Positions 47,713 to 55,975 of a stretch of 64,000 nt of DNA are shown here, piece by piece. A program made the position numbers and the translations under genes. Origin of the DNA: SP5GCR1 sp965199685. Its GTDB lineage: Bacteria > Pseudomonadota > Gammaproteobacteria > Poriferisulfidales > Oxydemutatoraceae. The first letter of the stretch is position 1. Each line of letters opens with the position of its first letter. Location of the stretch: the NCBI GenBank assembly GCA_965199685.1, contig OZ241323.1:744001-808000 (forward strand). The letters run 5' to 3'. The notes beneath the pieces were generated by a model. It was not told where the DNA came from. It did not search any database and saw only the letters and a program-made list of their open reading frames with translations.

Positions 47713-48327
47713 ATGTTGAATTATGTCGATGTTGCGATATGTTTGATTCTGTTTATTTCGGTGGGTATAGGTTTCTATAAGGGTTTCGTCAAGGAAACAT
47801 TGTCTTTGGCGAGCTTGATTTTGGCGTTGTTTCTCGCTTTTTATCTATCCGACTATCCGGTGCAGTGGTTAATGCCGGTTTCGCAAGGTTGGGGCGGAGA
47901 GTGGCTAGGCGTGAATATAGAAGGAGAATCTATCGTCCGTATGGTCTCGTTTATATTGATTTTCATCATCTCACTCATTCTCGGCTATCTACTCAGCAAC
48001 GTTCTTAGCAATTTAGTCTCGCAAAGCACTATACTAAAAGGTATGAACCGTGTTTTAGGTGCCGCTTTCGGTTTAGTACGGGGTGCAGTCATCGTGATGC
48101 TGTTGGTTGTTCTTGCCGGACTGACAAAAGTTTCCATTTATAATTGGTGGCACCAATCTTATTTATTGCCGCCGTTCATTGACGGTGCACAACGCATGGT
48201 GGCAATGCTACCGACACAATATTCATGGCACTTTGATTTCGGCTTGCCCGATGCCGGAACTGATAATCCCACGAAATTGAAACCCGCACCTCGTCGCGGT
48301 CGCGAGACTGAGGAGCAGAGTATTTAA
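47713..48327 (+). CDS. cvpA: CvpA family membrane protein
   Basis: Inner-membrane protein of 204 residues with four hydrophobic segments and the family opening YVDVAICLILFISVGIGFYKGFVKE. Needed for colicin V export in E. coli; its general role is unclear. The C-terminal tail (KLKPAPRRGRETEEQ) is hydrophilic. Lies between dedD and purF as usual. Confidence 0.93.
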   Translation: MLNYVDVAICLILFISVGIGFYKGFVKETLSLASLILALFLAFYLSDYPVQWLMPVSQGWGGEWLGVNIEGESIVRMVSFILIFIISLILGYLLSNVLSNLVSQSTILKGMNRVLGAAFGLVRGAVIVMLLVVLAGLTKVSIYNWWHQSYLLPPFIDGAQRMVAMLPTQYSWHFDFGLPDAGTDNPTKLKPAPRRGRETEEQSI

Positions 48328-48341
48328 TAGGATAACTCGCT

Positions 48342-49859
48342 ATGTGTGGAATACTCGGTATTTACGGTCACCGATCAGTCGTACAGTCTTTGCACGACGG
48401 TCTATTGCTACTGCAACATCGCGGTCAAGATGCTGCCGGAATTATAACGCAAGAGGCTAACAGGATATACCAACATAAAGGCAACGGTTTGGTCAGGGAT
48501 GTATTTCAAACCAATAATAAGTTCAACTTAAAAGGTTCTATCGGCATCGCGCATGTGCGTTATCCAACTGCAGGCACTTCGCATCAAGCTGAAGCACAGC
48601 CGCTCTATGTCAATAGCCCTTACGGTATTGCGCTTGCCCATAATGGTAACTTGATTAACTCTGAGAAACTCATAACACAATTATTTAATGAGGATAGACG
48701 GCATATTAATACCGGCTCGGATTCGGAAATTTTGTTGAACATATTTGCCCATGAACTGCTTCAGCAGAAGCTGATGTCGCGTCAGCAGAAGTTGATGCCG
48801 GGACCCGATGAGATATTTCAAGCAGTAAAAAATTTGCATAAGCGAGTAAGCGGTAGCTACGCCGTGGTAGCAATGATAGCCGGTGTGGGTATTGTTGCGT
48901 TCCGTGACCCATACGCAATTCGCCCGTTGATCTACGGCACCAGAGAAACGTCTAAAGGTGTGGAATACATGTTTGCCTCGGAGAGTGTTGCATTTGGCAC
49001 CTCAGGCTTTGAAAAAGTCAGAGACTTAAAACCGGGCGAGGCTATATTCGTAGATAGCTCAGGTGATCTTTATGCAAAAGTATGCAGTGAGTCTTCGGAG
49101 TACCGTAGTTGCATATTTGAATATGTTTATTTTGCTCGCCCTGACTCCGAAATAGACGAAGTTTTTGTCCATAAGGCACGCATGCGTATGGGCGATAGAT
49201 TGGCGAAAAAGATTAAACAACAATGGCCGGATTATAAAATTGATGTTGTGATCCCAGTGCCAGACACCAGCCGTACCGCCGCATTGGAACTGTCAATCAA
49301 ACTCAAAGTTCGTTATCGCGAGGGGTTCATAAAAAACCGCTATATAGGTCGCACATTCATTATGCCCGAACAACAAGAACGACAGAAATCTGTACGTCAC
49401 AAATTGAATCCGCTTGGTATTGAGTTTAAGGACAAGAATGTCATGATCGTTGACGATTCCATCGTGCGCGGCACCACCTCAAAACAAATTGTACAGATGG
49501 CGCGTGAAGCCGGTGCCAAACGGGTATTCTTAATCTCGGCATCTCCACCTATACGCCATCCGAATATCTACGGTATTGATATGCCGGTGCCGGGCGAATT
49601 GATCGCATATAATCGCAGCGTGGACGAAGTTTGCTCTTTTATAGGAGCAGACCGCTTGTTTTATCAGGACTTAGATGATTTGATAGCGGCGGTACAAAAA
49701 GGCAACCCGAAGCTAAAGGATTTTGATTGTTCTATGTTCAACGGTAAATATGTGGTTGAACCTGAAGCTGGTTATTTGGATCGAATAAGGCGACAACGCT
49801 GTGAAAAATCTAAGCAAGAGAAAAAGAAATCAAGTGAAGCGGATCTTTACATCGCATAA
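48342..49859 (+). CDS. purF: Amidophosphoribosyltransferase
   Basis: First committed step of purine synthesis: PRPP plus glutamine gives phosphoribosylamine. The 505-residue protein has the N-terminal nucleophile Cys2 (MCGILGIYGH), glutaminase motifs HNGNL and NTGSDSE, and the PRPP site VMIVDDSIVRGTTSKQIV. No propeptide precedes Cys2. It ends the accD-folC-dedD-cvpA-purF run. Confidence 0.97.
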   Translation: MCGILGIYGHRSVVQSLHDGLLLLQHRGQDAAGIITQEANRIYQHKGNGLVRDVFQTNNKFNLKGSIGIAHVRYPTAGTSHQAEAQPLYVNSPYGIALAHNGNLINSEKLITQLFNEDRRHINTGSDSEILLNIFAHELLQQKLMSRQQKLMPGPDEIFQAVKNLHKRVSGSYAVVAMIAGVGIVAFRDPYAIRPLIYGTRETSKGVEYMFASESVAFGTSGFEKVRDLKPGEAIFVDSSGDLYAKVCSESSEYRSCIFEYVYFARPDSEIDEVFVHKARMRMGDRLAKKIKQQWPDYKIDVVIPVPDTSRTAALELSIKLKVRYREGFIKNRYIGRTFIMPEQQERQKSVRHKLNPLGIEFKDKNVMIVDDSIVRGTTSKQIVQMAREAGAKRVFLISASPPIRHPNIYGIDMPVPGELIAYNRSVDEVCSFIGADRLFYQDLDDLIAAVQKGNPKLKDFDCSMFNGKYVVEPEAGYLDRIRRQRCEKSKQEKKKSSEADLYIA

Positions 49860-49940
49860 AAAGCAATAGATCGAAAATAGCCATGTGCATTAAGAATAAA
49901 GAGGTTTATCATCGTTGATTGGCAAACACAATCTCGCTGT

Positions 49941-50450
49941 TTGCTGAGAGCTTATCCTAAGTATGCAAAGCATCCGTTAGCGTTGATTGATATTTGCACA
50001 CAGAGGCTCTATCTGGTCAAGCGTTTACACTTGTGCGCGCTGTATCCGATATCTACATCGCGCTACGGTGTTGGATCTACAGAGGATTCTTGTAAAACAC
50101 CGCAAGGTGCACATCGGGTTGCAGTGAAAATAGGTGAGGGCGAGCCGTTATACAGACGTTTCAAGGCACGGCAGACAACTGATAAGATTGCATCACTCAA
50201 CCCTTATGCAACGATCAGTGTTGAAGATGCAATTTGCACCCGTATTCTATGGCTTGCCGGACTTGAACCAAGAGTCAACCAAGGGGGTTATTGCGACTCC
50301 CAACGCCGCTATATCTATATACACGGCACCACCGACGAAAAGCGTATTGGTCGTCCGTCATCGGTCGGTTGCATTAGAATGAAAAACAAAGATGTGGTAG
50401 AAGTATTTGATGTATTAGAGTGCAATTCCATCGTTTATGTTATTGCCTGA
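49941..50450 (+). CDS. YkuD-type L,D-transpeptidase-like protein
   Basis: 169 residues from TTG at 49941. The catalytic segment is IHGTTDEKRIGRPSSVGCIRMKNKDV, with the HGT and SxGCIRM motifs of YkuD enzymes that form 3-3 peptidoglycan crosslinks or attach lipoproteins. No signal peptide is visible, as in a subset of short YkuD proteins. The start is uncertain: the frame is open upstream and the only good ribosome-binding site (GAGG at 49901-49904) is placed for an ATC at 49911, a non-canonical codon. Confidence 0.8.
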   Translation: MLRAYPKYAKHPLALIDICTQRLYLVKRLHLCALYPISTSRYGVGSTEDSCKTPQGAHRVAVKIGEGEPLYRRFKARQTTDKIASLNPYATISVEDAICTRILWLAGLEPRVNQGGYCDSQRRYIYIHGTTDEKRIGRPSSVGCIRMKNKDVVEVFDVLECNSIVYVIA

Positions 50451-50507
50451 GAGGAGTGGCAGGCGTAAGCCTGATAGGATGGTCTAAAACCACCGTGCAC
50501 CAGCCAA

Positions 50508-51335
50508 TCACGATTCCCACAAATCAAATGATGAACGCGATTGCATATTCGGAAGACAACGGTATTTATCTATTATTTTTCCATCACGACTCAACCTATC
50601 TTTGATCATCGTATAATAGGTTTCATTGATTTCACAAGACAGGAAAACTCTATTCATACTCTTTGCCAACACTATTTCTGATCCACTGCCGCCGAATAGA
50701 ATGAATACACTATCACCGGGTTTCGTGGTCGCAGCAATCAGCATTTCTACAAGTTTCAAGGGAATTTGACACGAATGAAAAGTTTTGTCTTTTGAAACAT
50801 TTTTGACAAGGTCAAAGTAAAACCACGAGTACGGCATCCGACCCGTTGCCCCGTTTGCTATCCGCTGTTGTATTCGGGGATCTTCAGGGTTTTTGTACGG
50901 CTGGGCAACTTGTTCTTTGTAGAAAGCATTATCTTTGCTTTTGGTCGCATGAAGTATAGAGCGGTGTGCCGTTGTAAAACGACGTTTGGAGTGTCCTACA
51001 TTTGTGTTATAAATCCATACATATTCATGCAAATCATGTGCTAAATCTTGCAAGCACTTAACCCGCAAATAGGCATTTTGCTTCGGATAATTAATGGTGA
51101 ACAGATTGCCAGTTGTCTTTATAACACGCATTGATTCGGTGATGATATCTGAATACCACGCAATATAACTATCCCAAGGCAATGTACGTTTCTGCCCGGC
51201 ATAATTGATACCAACGTTGTAATCGGGATCTGCATAGACTAGATCAATGCTGTTGTCTGGAATATCCTTTAGGACATTCATAACATCAACATTAAATATC
51301 TGATTACGGTATTTCTTAGGAAGAGCTTTCATCAT
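50508..51335 (-). CDS. Orphan DNA methyltransferase (beta-class N6-A/N4-C)
   Basis: 275 residues. Catalytic motif IV DPDY (residues 36-39, in DLVYADPDYNVGI) precedes the AdoMet-binding FGGSGSE motif (from residue 214), the order of beta-class amino-methyltransferases. It therefore methylates adenine N6 or cytosine N4; the target sequence cannot be read from the gene. It overlaps by 20 bases the stump of a restriction enzyme gene upstream, so it is the survivor of a type II restriction-modification system. The C-terminus runs close to a repeat fragment. Confidence 0.87.
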   Translation of the reverse strand: MMKALPKKYRNQIFNVDVMNVLKDIPDNSIDLVYADPDYNVGINYAGQKRTLPWDSYIAWYSDIITESMRVIKTTGNLFTINYPKQNAYLRVKCLQDLAHDLHEYVWIYNTNVGHSKRRFTTAHRSILHATKSKDNAFYKEQVAQPYKNPEDPRIQQRIANGATGRMPYSWFYFDLVKNVSKDKTFHSCQIPLKLVEMLIAATTKPGDSVFILFGGSGSEIVLAKSMNRVFLSCEINETYYTMIKDRLSRDGKIIDKYRCLPNMQSRSSFDLWES

Positions 51336-51580
51336 TTCTTGCTGCCAAATTATAAGTAGATTTTTTAATAAGTCTAATTGATTGCATATCTTTTATGTCC
51401 GAGAAAGAATAAAGGTATAAGTTAACGATACTTTTGCCTTTATCTCGAAGTAAATAACAACATTCTATCTTTTTAATGCCTTTAATATCCATATTATGAT
51501 AAACCAAAAAAGGATGGAAAAGTTGATATACGGAAAAATCATCGGGAGATCCGTTTTTTGCTTCTAAAACTGTAACTTGG
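51316..51580 (-). pseudogene. 3' stump of a type II restriction endonuclease
   Basis: An open frame without a proper start, reading VTVLEAKNGSPDDFSVYQLF then HPFLVYH and on to DESSS. The LEAK (E-x-K) followed by an invariant-looking YQLFHPFL helix looks like the second half of a PD-(D/E)xK nuclease core; the first catalytic Asp is missing. The frame breaks at about 51580 exactly where a MITE-type end begins (minus strand CTTTTTCAATAGTCCC joined to AAGTTACAG). It overlaps the methyltransferase start. I infer that the 5' part was lost on repeat insertion or recombination. A downstream TTG at 51507 could give 63 residues but not a functional enzyme. Confidence 0.6.
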
Positions 51581-51893
51581 GACTATTGAAAAAGTATTTC
51601 ATGCACCGTAGGGGAGGGCCATTCCCCTCCTCTGGAGGGGTGTCAGGCGGGAGCCTGACAGGGTGGTTTTTTGAGTACCCACCATTTTTATACAAACCAC
51701 CCTAATGCCTCATTTCCGCACAAATAAAATCGTACACTATTCAATTCATGTAAACCAAAACCAAATGGCGCAAGCGGTTGGGTGTGTTCGATGGCAGTAC
51801 TTTTTCAACGGCCCCACATTTGAACTTTGGGTTGACAGCAATCGGTGTTTCTATTGCACCCACACACGCCTCGCGTTAGAATATCCCCTAATC
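51581..51893. repeat. Repeat cluster between the restriction stump and glycerate kinase
   Basis: No gene of its own. MITE-like end GGGACTATTGAAAAAGTATTTCATGCACC at about 51580-51608, a half REP (GTAGGGGAGGGCC) fused to a CCCCTCC-TCT-GGAGGGG palindrome, a GGCGGGAGCCTGAC hairpin, and the AACCAAAACCAAATGGCGCAAGCGG piece ending in GTACTTTTTCAACGGCCCC near 51815. An open frame runs from 51705 through this into the kinase gene by chance. Confidence 0.8.
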
Positions 51894-53129
51894 ATGCAAA
51901 ACAAAATTCGTAGCGACTTAATGCAAATTTTCAATAGCGGGCTTGACAGGGTCAGGGGACGGCAGGCGGTCGTCGCTGATCTTGAGGTGCATCGTGTGAG
52001 TAGCGAGGAGCTACATTTGGTTGCTATAGGCAAAGCTGCCTCAGATATGACTTTGGGTGCATTGGATGTGCTCGGCAACCGAATAAAAGACGGCCTGTTA
52101 ATTACCAAGCATCTACATACCGCACCCGAACTGCACGATAATGATTTAATAGAGGTCATAGAATCGGATCATCCAGTGCCTAGCGATAGGAGCCTAGAGG
52201 CAGGAGCGCGGTTATTGGCGTATTTGGAAAGCCGTGCAGTTCGCAAGGCAGATTTTATTTTTTTATTGTCGGGAGGAGCTTCGAGCCTGGTTGAGGTATT
52301 GCCTGCCGGTATGCATTTGCAAGATCTAAAAAATATTACCGGAGTGTTGCTCGCCCAAGGCTTGGATATAGGACGGATGAATTTAGTACGCCAAGCACTT
52401 TCGTGCATCAAAGGTGGGCGATTGGCAATGAAACTCAAAGGTTGTAAGGTATTGAATTTGATGATATCCGATGTGCCGGGAGACGATCCTAGTGTAATAG
52501 GTTCAGGCTTGCTGAATCCGCCGCGCACAAAGCTGAATTTTTACGATTACCCAAAAGAAATTAGAGATTATTTGACTGACATTGCGTTGGTGCCGCCACC
52601 TGATACAGAAGCCTTTAGGCTTATTAATACCCGTATTGTTGCACGCCTAGACGATGCCAAAGAAGCGTGCGTTAATAAGGCATTAGCTTTAGGTTACGAT
52701 GCCTGTTTGATGCCGGATTTTATAGAGGGCGATGTTGTGGCGGTTGCCAACCGTTTATGCGACACACTACTCGCCGACAAGCACCAATTACTAGTTTGGG
52801 GAGGAGAACCCTCTATGCAACTCCCGCAATCTCCGGGACGAGGTGGACGCAATCAGCATCTCGCTTTATTGATAGCCGAGCGTCTATTAAACGAGGACGG
52901 TGTTTATTTTGTAATCGCAGGCACCGACGGTAGTGACGGCCCGACTACTGATGCTGGCGCATTGGTTGACGGCACAACGGCGAATAGGGGATTGGCATTG
53001 GGATTGGATATAAAACATAGTTTGGCAAACGCCGATAGTGGCAACTTTTTGGAGCAGACCCAAGATTTAATCAGCACTGGTCCCACTGGAACCAATGTTA
53101 TGGATTTGATGATAGGGCTTAGATTATAG
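51894..53129 (+). CDS. Glycerate 2-kinase (MOFRL family)
   Basis: 411 residues from ATG at 51894. Family motifs: LVAIGKAASDM, FLLSGGASSLVEVLPAG, DVPGDDPSVIGSG and the MOFRL C-terminal domain with GGRNQHLALLIAE and AGTDGSDGPTTDAGALVDG. Such enzymes (GckA/TtuD, sometimes annotated as hydroxypyruvate reductase) phosphorylate glycerate to 2-phosphoglycerate, feeding glyoxylate or tartrate carbon into glycolysis, which would fit the aceA gene in the same window. The apparent N-terminal extension to 51705 is translated repeat DNA. Confidence 0.9.
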   Translation: MQNKIRSDLMQIFNSGLDRVRGRQAVVADLEVHRVSSEELHLVAIGKAASDMTLGALDVLGNRIKDGLLITKHLHTAPELHDNDLIEVIESDHPVPSDRSLEAGARLLAYLESRAVRKADFIFLLSGGASSLVEVLPAGMHLQDLKNITGVLLAQGLDIGRMNLVRQALSCIKGGRLAMKLKGCKVLNLMISDVPGDDPSVIGSGLLNPPRTKLNFYDYPKEIRDYLTDIALVPPPDTEAFRLINTRIVARLDDAKEACVNKALALGYDACLMPDFIEGDVVAVANRLCDTLLADKHQLLVWGGEPSMQLPQSPGRGGRNQHLALLIAERLLNEDGVYFVIAGTDGSDGPTTDAGALVDGTTANRGLALGLDIKHSLANADSGNFLEQTQDLISTGPTGTNVMDLMIGLRL

Positions 53130-53164
53130 ATTGTACGAACCTGCTTTTGGTGATGGGCGCGCTT

Positions 53165-53689
53165 CTATGCCGAGGCTTTGACCGATTTTAGTACTTCGTC
53201 CCGCAATTCCAGTCCTAAAATTTTTATCAGACTTTCTATTTCTATACCTTCTTCATAAGCTAGATTGGCTAGTCCGTCAAAGCGTTTTTTATCTATTTTC
53301 TCTAAATCCTCTAAGGCTTGTTTTGCTAGAGTGAAACTGTTTTTTTGTATCTGATACATATTCATTTGTTTTTCTTTTGCTTTTTGTGTTAGAGCTGGGG
53401 CATACTCGGTAACAATAGAGGGTGCGTCTATTTTTTTAGATAACTCTATACCGTAATCGCTTAACGATACCGGGCTATCAATACGGGTGACATCTCTACC
53501 GTATCGGTTGATTAACGTCTCGTTTATTTTCTCTACCTTTTTGATCACACCCAAGATACTACTTGCGTTTTTTCTTAACGGTTCAAGGTCCTTAATTTTT
53601 AGATGTATAGCAAAACACCACCCGATAATTAATACTATCGCGATTAGAAGCGAAACATCTTTGACTAGATATTCAAATAATGTAGACAT
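53165..53689 (-). CDS. Hypothetical membrane-anchored protein
   Basis: 174 residues from ATG 53689, chosen because GGAGA lies seven bases upstream; a longer frame to 53740 has no such signal. One N-terminal transmembrane segment (VSLLIAIVLIIGWCFAIHL) is followed by a charged, mostly helical cytoplasmic or periplasmic region (DLEPLRKNASSILGVIKKVEKI; later EDLEKIDKKRFDGLANLAYEE). I do not recognise the family. Single gene, convergent with the glycerate kinase. Confidence 0.6.
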   Translation of the reverse strand: MSTLFEYLVKDVSLLIAIVLIIGWCFAIHLKIKDLEPLRKNASSILGVIKKVEKINETLINRYGRDVTRIDSPVSLSDYGIELSKKIDAPSIVTEYAPALTQKAKEKQMNMYQIQKNSFTLAKQALEDLEKIDKKRFDGLANLAYEEGIEIESLIKILGLELRDEVLKSVKASA

Positions 53690-53921
53690 TGGTAATCTCC
53701 GGTTAAAAGTAATTCTATCAGTGCATATAAAAACTGCCAAGTTTTCGTATGCTACTACTGCAATATCATAAACCTTATATCAGTAGCATATTTCAATGTC
53801 AAGCAGAATATGGATAGAATGGCTATATATCCGACGAACGGTGTTGTAGTGTGAGAAATAAAGTTGCTGTTCTTAATTCAACAGCCTATATATAAAAATC
53901 TGCAAAAGATTTTAATGCGAA

Positions 53922-54179
53922 TTAGCCTTTGTCTTTCTTTTTGAGACGGTCCTTAAAATCCCAAACAGCATTTAGAAATCTCATTCCAATCCATCCGGCG
54001 GATAAAACCATGATAATAATGCCTAGAGTATAAACTAGAGGATCTTCTGCCATAAAGCCTGTAATTGATATTGTCATACCTATAGCTCCAATAATAATTG
54101 CGACCAGTATCTCAACTGCATCACTACCAGCCTTTGATCGTTTTTGCCCATAATCAGTAGCAAAGTCTATATTACTCAT
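53922..54179 (-). CDS. Hypothetical small protein with two transmembrane segments
   Basis: 85 codons or so from ATG 54179 (AGGAGA just upstream), rather than the longer frame to 54209. A hydrophilic N-terminus (MSNIDFATDYGQKRSKAGSD) precedes two hydrophobic segments (ILVAIIIGAIGMTISITGFM and YTLGIIIMVLSAGWIGM), and the tail is basic (KDRLKKKDKG). Family unknown. The 180-base spacer to the preceding gene shows nothing recognisable. Confidence 0.6.
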   Translation of the reverse strand: MSNIDFATDYGQKRSKAGSDAVEILVAIIIGAIGMTISITGFMAEDPLVYTLGIIIMVLSAGWIGMRFLNAVWDFKDRLKKKDKG

Positions 54180-54239
54180 ATGTCTCCTATCTTTTATACT
54201 CAAAACCATGAATAATATATCACAAAATGTTTTTATAGA

Positions 54240-54529
54240 CTCTTATGTTTCACAAAAAATTATCATTTTTACAAAGTCTGTCTTTGTAAAAAGTATTTCA
54301 TGCACCGTAGGGGAGGGCTAACATGCCCTCCCGTAACGCGACGCGCTTGCACAAACGACATCGTATACCACCCAATTTATGGGAACCAAAACCAAATGGC
54401 ACAAGTAGTTTTGTTGGTGCAGAACGGTACTTTAGGGAGGGCATGTTAGCCCTCCCCTACGGAGGTTATCGTAAATTCAATGGCGCATGCGGTTCAATTT
54501 TTGCAATGGCGGTACTTTTTCAATGGTCT
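54240..54529. repeat. Long composite repeat with two inverted REP units
   Basis: From about 54283 to 54526 lies a longer repeat form: a degenerate end (TTTGTAAAAAGTATTTCATG), a plus-strand REP palindrome (54307-54332), a spacer with AACCAAAACCAAATGG, a minus-strand REP palindrome (54435-54460), and GGCGGTACTTTTTCAA as the other end. Two REPs in opposite orientation within one unit is a BIME-like arrangement. It ends at the lpxH stop codon. Confidence 0.8.
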
Positions 54530-55264
54530 CTAATGTGTTAACTGGTGGAGGGTGGCATCATTGCTCGTCACTTCCAACACACTCCCTTGTGTGTACCAAT
54601 CGCCCAGCACCAACCGCTGTGCGGCTTTGCCGTCCAACATAAAATCGTGTATTGCCGGACGATGTACATGTCCGTGTATTAGTCGTTGGACGCGGTATTG
54701 TCGCATCGTTGCGTCTACAGTACCAAGGTTCACATCCATAATCGCCTCGGCTTTTTTAGCGGTAGCGTTGTCGCTTGTAGAAATTAGTCGCTTGACGAAT
54801 GATTGTCGCCATCTCAAAGGCATCGTTTTCCAGAGTTTTTGTATTGTGCGATTGCGAACCACAGCCCTATATCTCTGATAAGCCACATCGTCGGTACACA
54901 GCTGGTCGCCGTGCATCAGCAAAGTTGCGCAACCTTCTATATCAACTACGACTGCATCTTGTGCCGGATTGTCGCCTGCAAAGCGGCAATGCGTACGCTG
55001 GCTAAATTCTTCGCCAATTAAGAAATCGTGATTGCCGTGCATAAAATAGACTGGCTTGTCGTGTGCATACTTTTGTAGTGCTAAAAAGACTGGTTCCAAG
55101 CCAGTTGCTGGGTCGTCGTCTCCCAGCCATTGATCGAATAGATCGCCGAGGATGTAAAGTTGTTGTGCGGCTTGTGCTTGGTTCTCTAGAAAGTTACAAA
55201 AAAGTTCAACAATCTGCGGTCGCTTTGAGCTGAGGTGACAATCTGCGATGAATAACGTTGTCAT
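54530..55264 (-). CDS. lpxH: UDP-2,3-diacylglucosamine diphosphatase
   Basis: Lipid A pathway enzyme making lipid X at the cytoplasmic face of the inner membrane. The 244-residue calcineurin-like phosphoesterase shows all metal-binding motifs: FIADCHL, LGDLFDQW, GNHDF, LMHGDQLCTDD and HGHVHRP. Standard length. It overlaps the preceding cyclophilin gene by four bases, the ppi-lpxH order of gammaproteobacteria. Confidence 0.96.
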   Translation of the reverse strand: MTTLFIADCHLSSKRPQIVELFCNFLENQAQAAQQLYILGDLFDQWLGDDDPATGLEPVFLALQKYAHDKPVYFMHGNHDFLIGEEFSQRTHCRFAGDNPAQDAVVVDIEGCATLLMHGDQLCTDDVAYQRYRAVVRNRTIQKLWKTMPLRWRQSFVKRLISTSDNATAKKAEAIMDVNLGTVDATMRQYRVQRLIHGHVHRPAIHDFMLDGKAAQRLVLGDWYTQGSVLEVTSNDATLHQLTH

Positions 55265-55881
55265 CCATTCTCTATAGTCGCCTTTGTAATGGTAATCGTT
55301 TGCATGGGGACATCTTGATGACCGCTCTTTGAACCAGTTTTTACTGTTGCGATTTTATCGACTACTTCCATCCCTGAGATCACTTTACCGAATACGCAAT
55401 ACCCCCAGCCTTGCATGCTTTTGTCTTTAAAATTAAGGAAGTCATTGTTTTTCAGGTTAATGAAAAATTGCGAGCTTGCTGAATCCGGATCAGGTGTGCG
55501 CGCCATCGCAATGGTACCGCGGTCGTTTTTCAAGCCGTTATCGGCTTCGTTTTTAATGTTAGGGTGGGTTTGCTTTTGCTTCATATCTTCGGTGAAGCCG
55601 CCCCCTTGTATCATAAAGTTAGGTATAACCCGATGAAAGATAGTACCGTCGTAAAAACCTTCTTGGGCATATTTCAGAAAATTTTCTGCGGTAATCGGTG
55701 CTTTATCGGCATTGAGTTCAATCTTGATATCACCCTCGTTGGTTTTTAATGTAACGATTGCATTTTCAGTTTGGTTATTCATTGATTTGTTATCCTGGTC
55801 GTCGGTTTGTGAAGGCTTGCATGCAGCGATTGCAAGGCAAGCTACTAGCATAATGCTATGAATTAAGTATTTTCTAATCAT
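55261..55881 (-). CDS. Cyclophilin-type peptidyl-prolyl isomerase, probable lipoprotein
   Basis: 206 residues. The N-terminus MIRKYLIHSIMLVACLAIAAC ends in a lipobox (LAIAAC), then a linker (KPSQTDDQDNKS) and a complete cyclophilin domain: TFHR-type GTIFHRVIPNFMIQGGGF, MARTPDPDSASSQFFINL and FGKVISGMEVVDKI. Relatives next to lpxH (PpiB) are usually cytoplasmic and start where this domain starts; here an internal Met (MNNQTENAIVTLKTNEGD) could give that form. The lipoprotein version would act in the periplasm. Confidence 0.88.
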   Translation of the reverse strand: MIRKYLIHSIMLVACLAIAACKPSQTDDQDNKSMNNQTENAIVTLKTNEGDIKIELNADKAPITAENFLKYAQEGFYDGTIFHRVIPNFMIQGGGFTEDMKQKQTHPNIKNEADNGLKNDRGTIAMARTPDPDSASSQFFINLKNNDFLNFKDKSMQGWGYCVFGKVISGMEVVDKIATVKTGSKSGHQDVPMQTITITKATIENG

Positions 55882-55975
55882 GGTAGTGGTTTTATTCCGT
55901 GTGGTTAAAACGCATATTCTAACATAATTGATTGAAGATATTTGCAGTCTACCGTATGGTCAGGCACACCGCTAT

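Noticed and set aside
51705..51893. 63-residue N-terminal extension of glycerate kinase
   Set aside because: It is translated repeat sequence with no homology to the family; ATG 51894 fits the family start.
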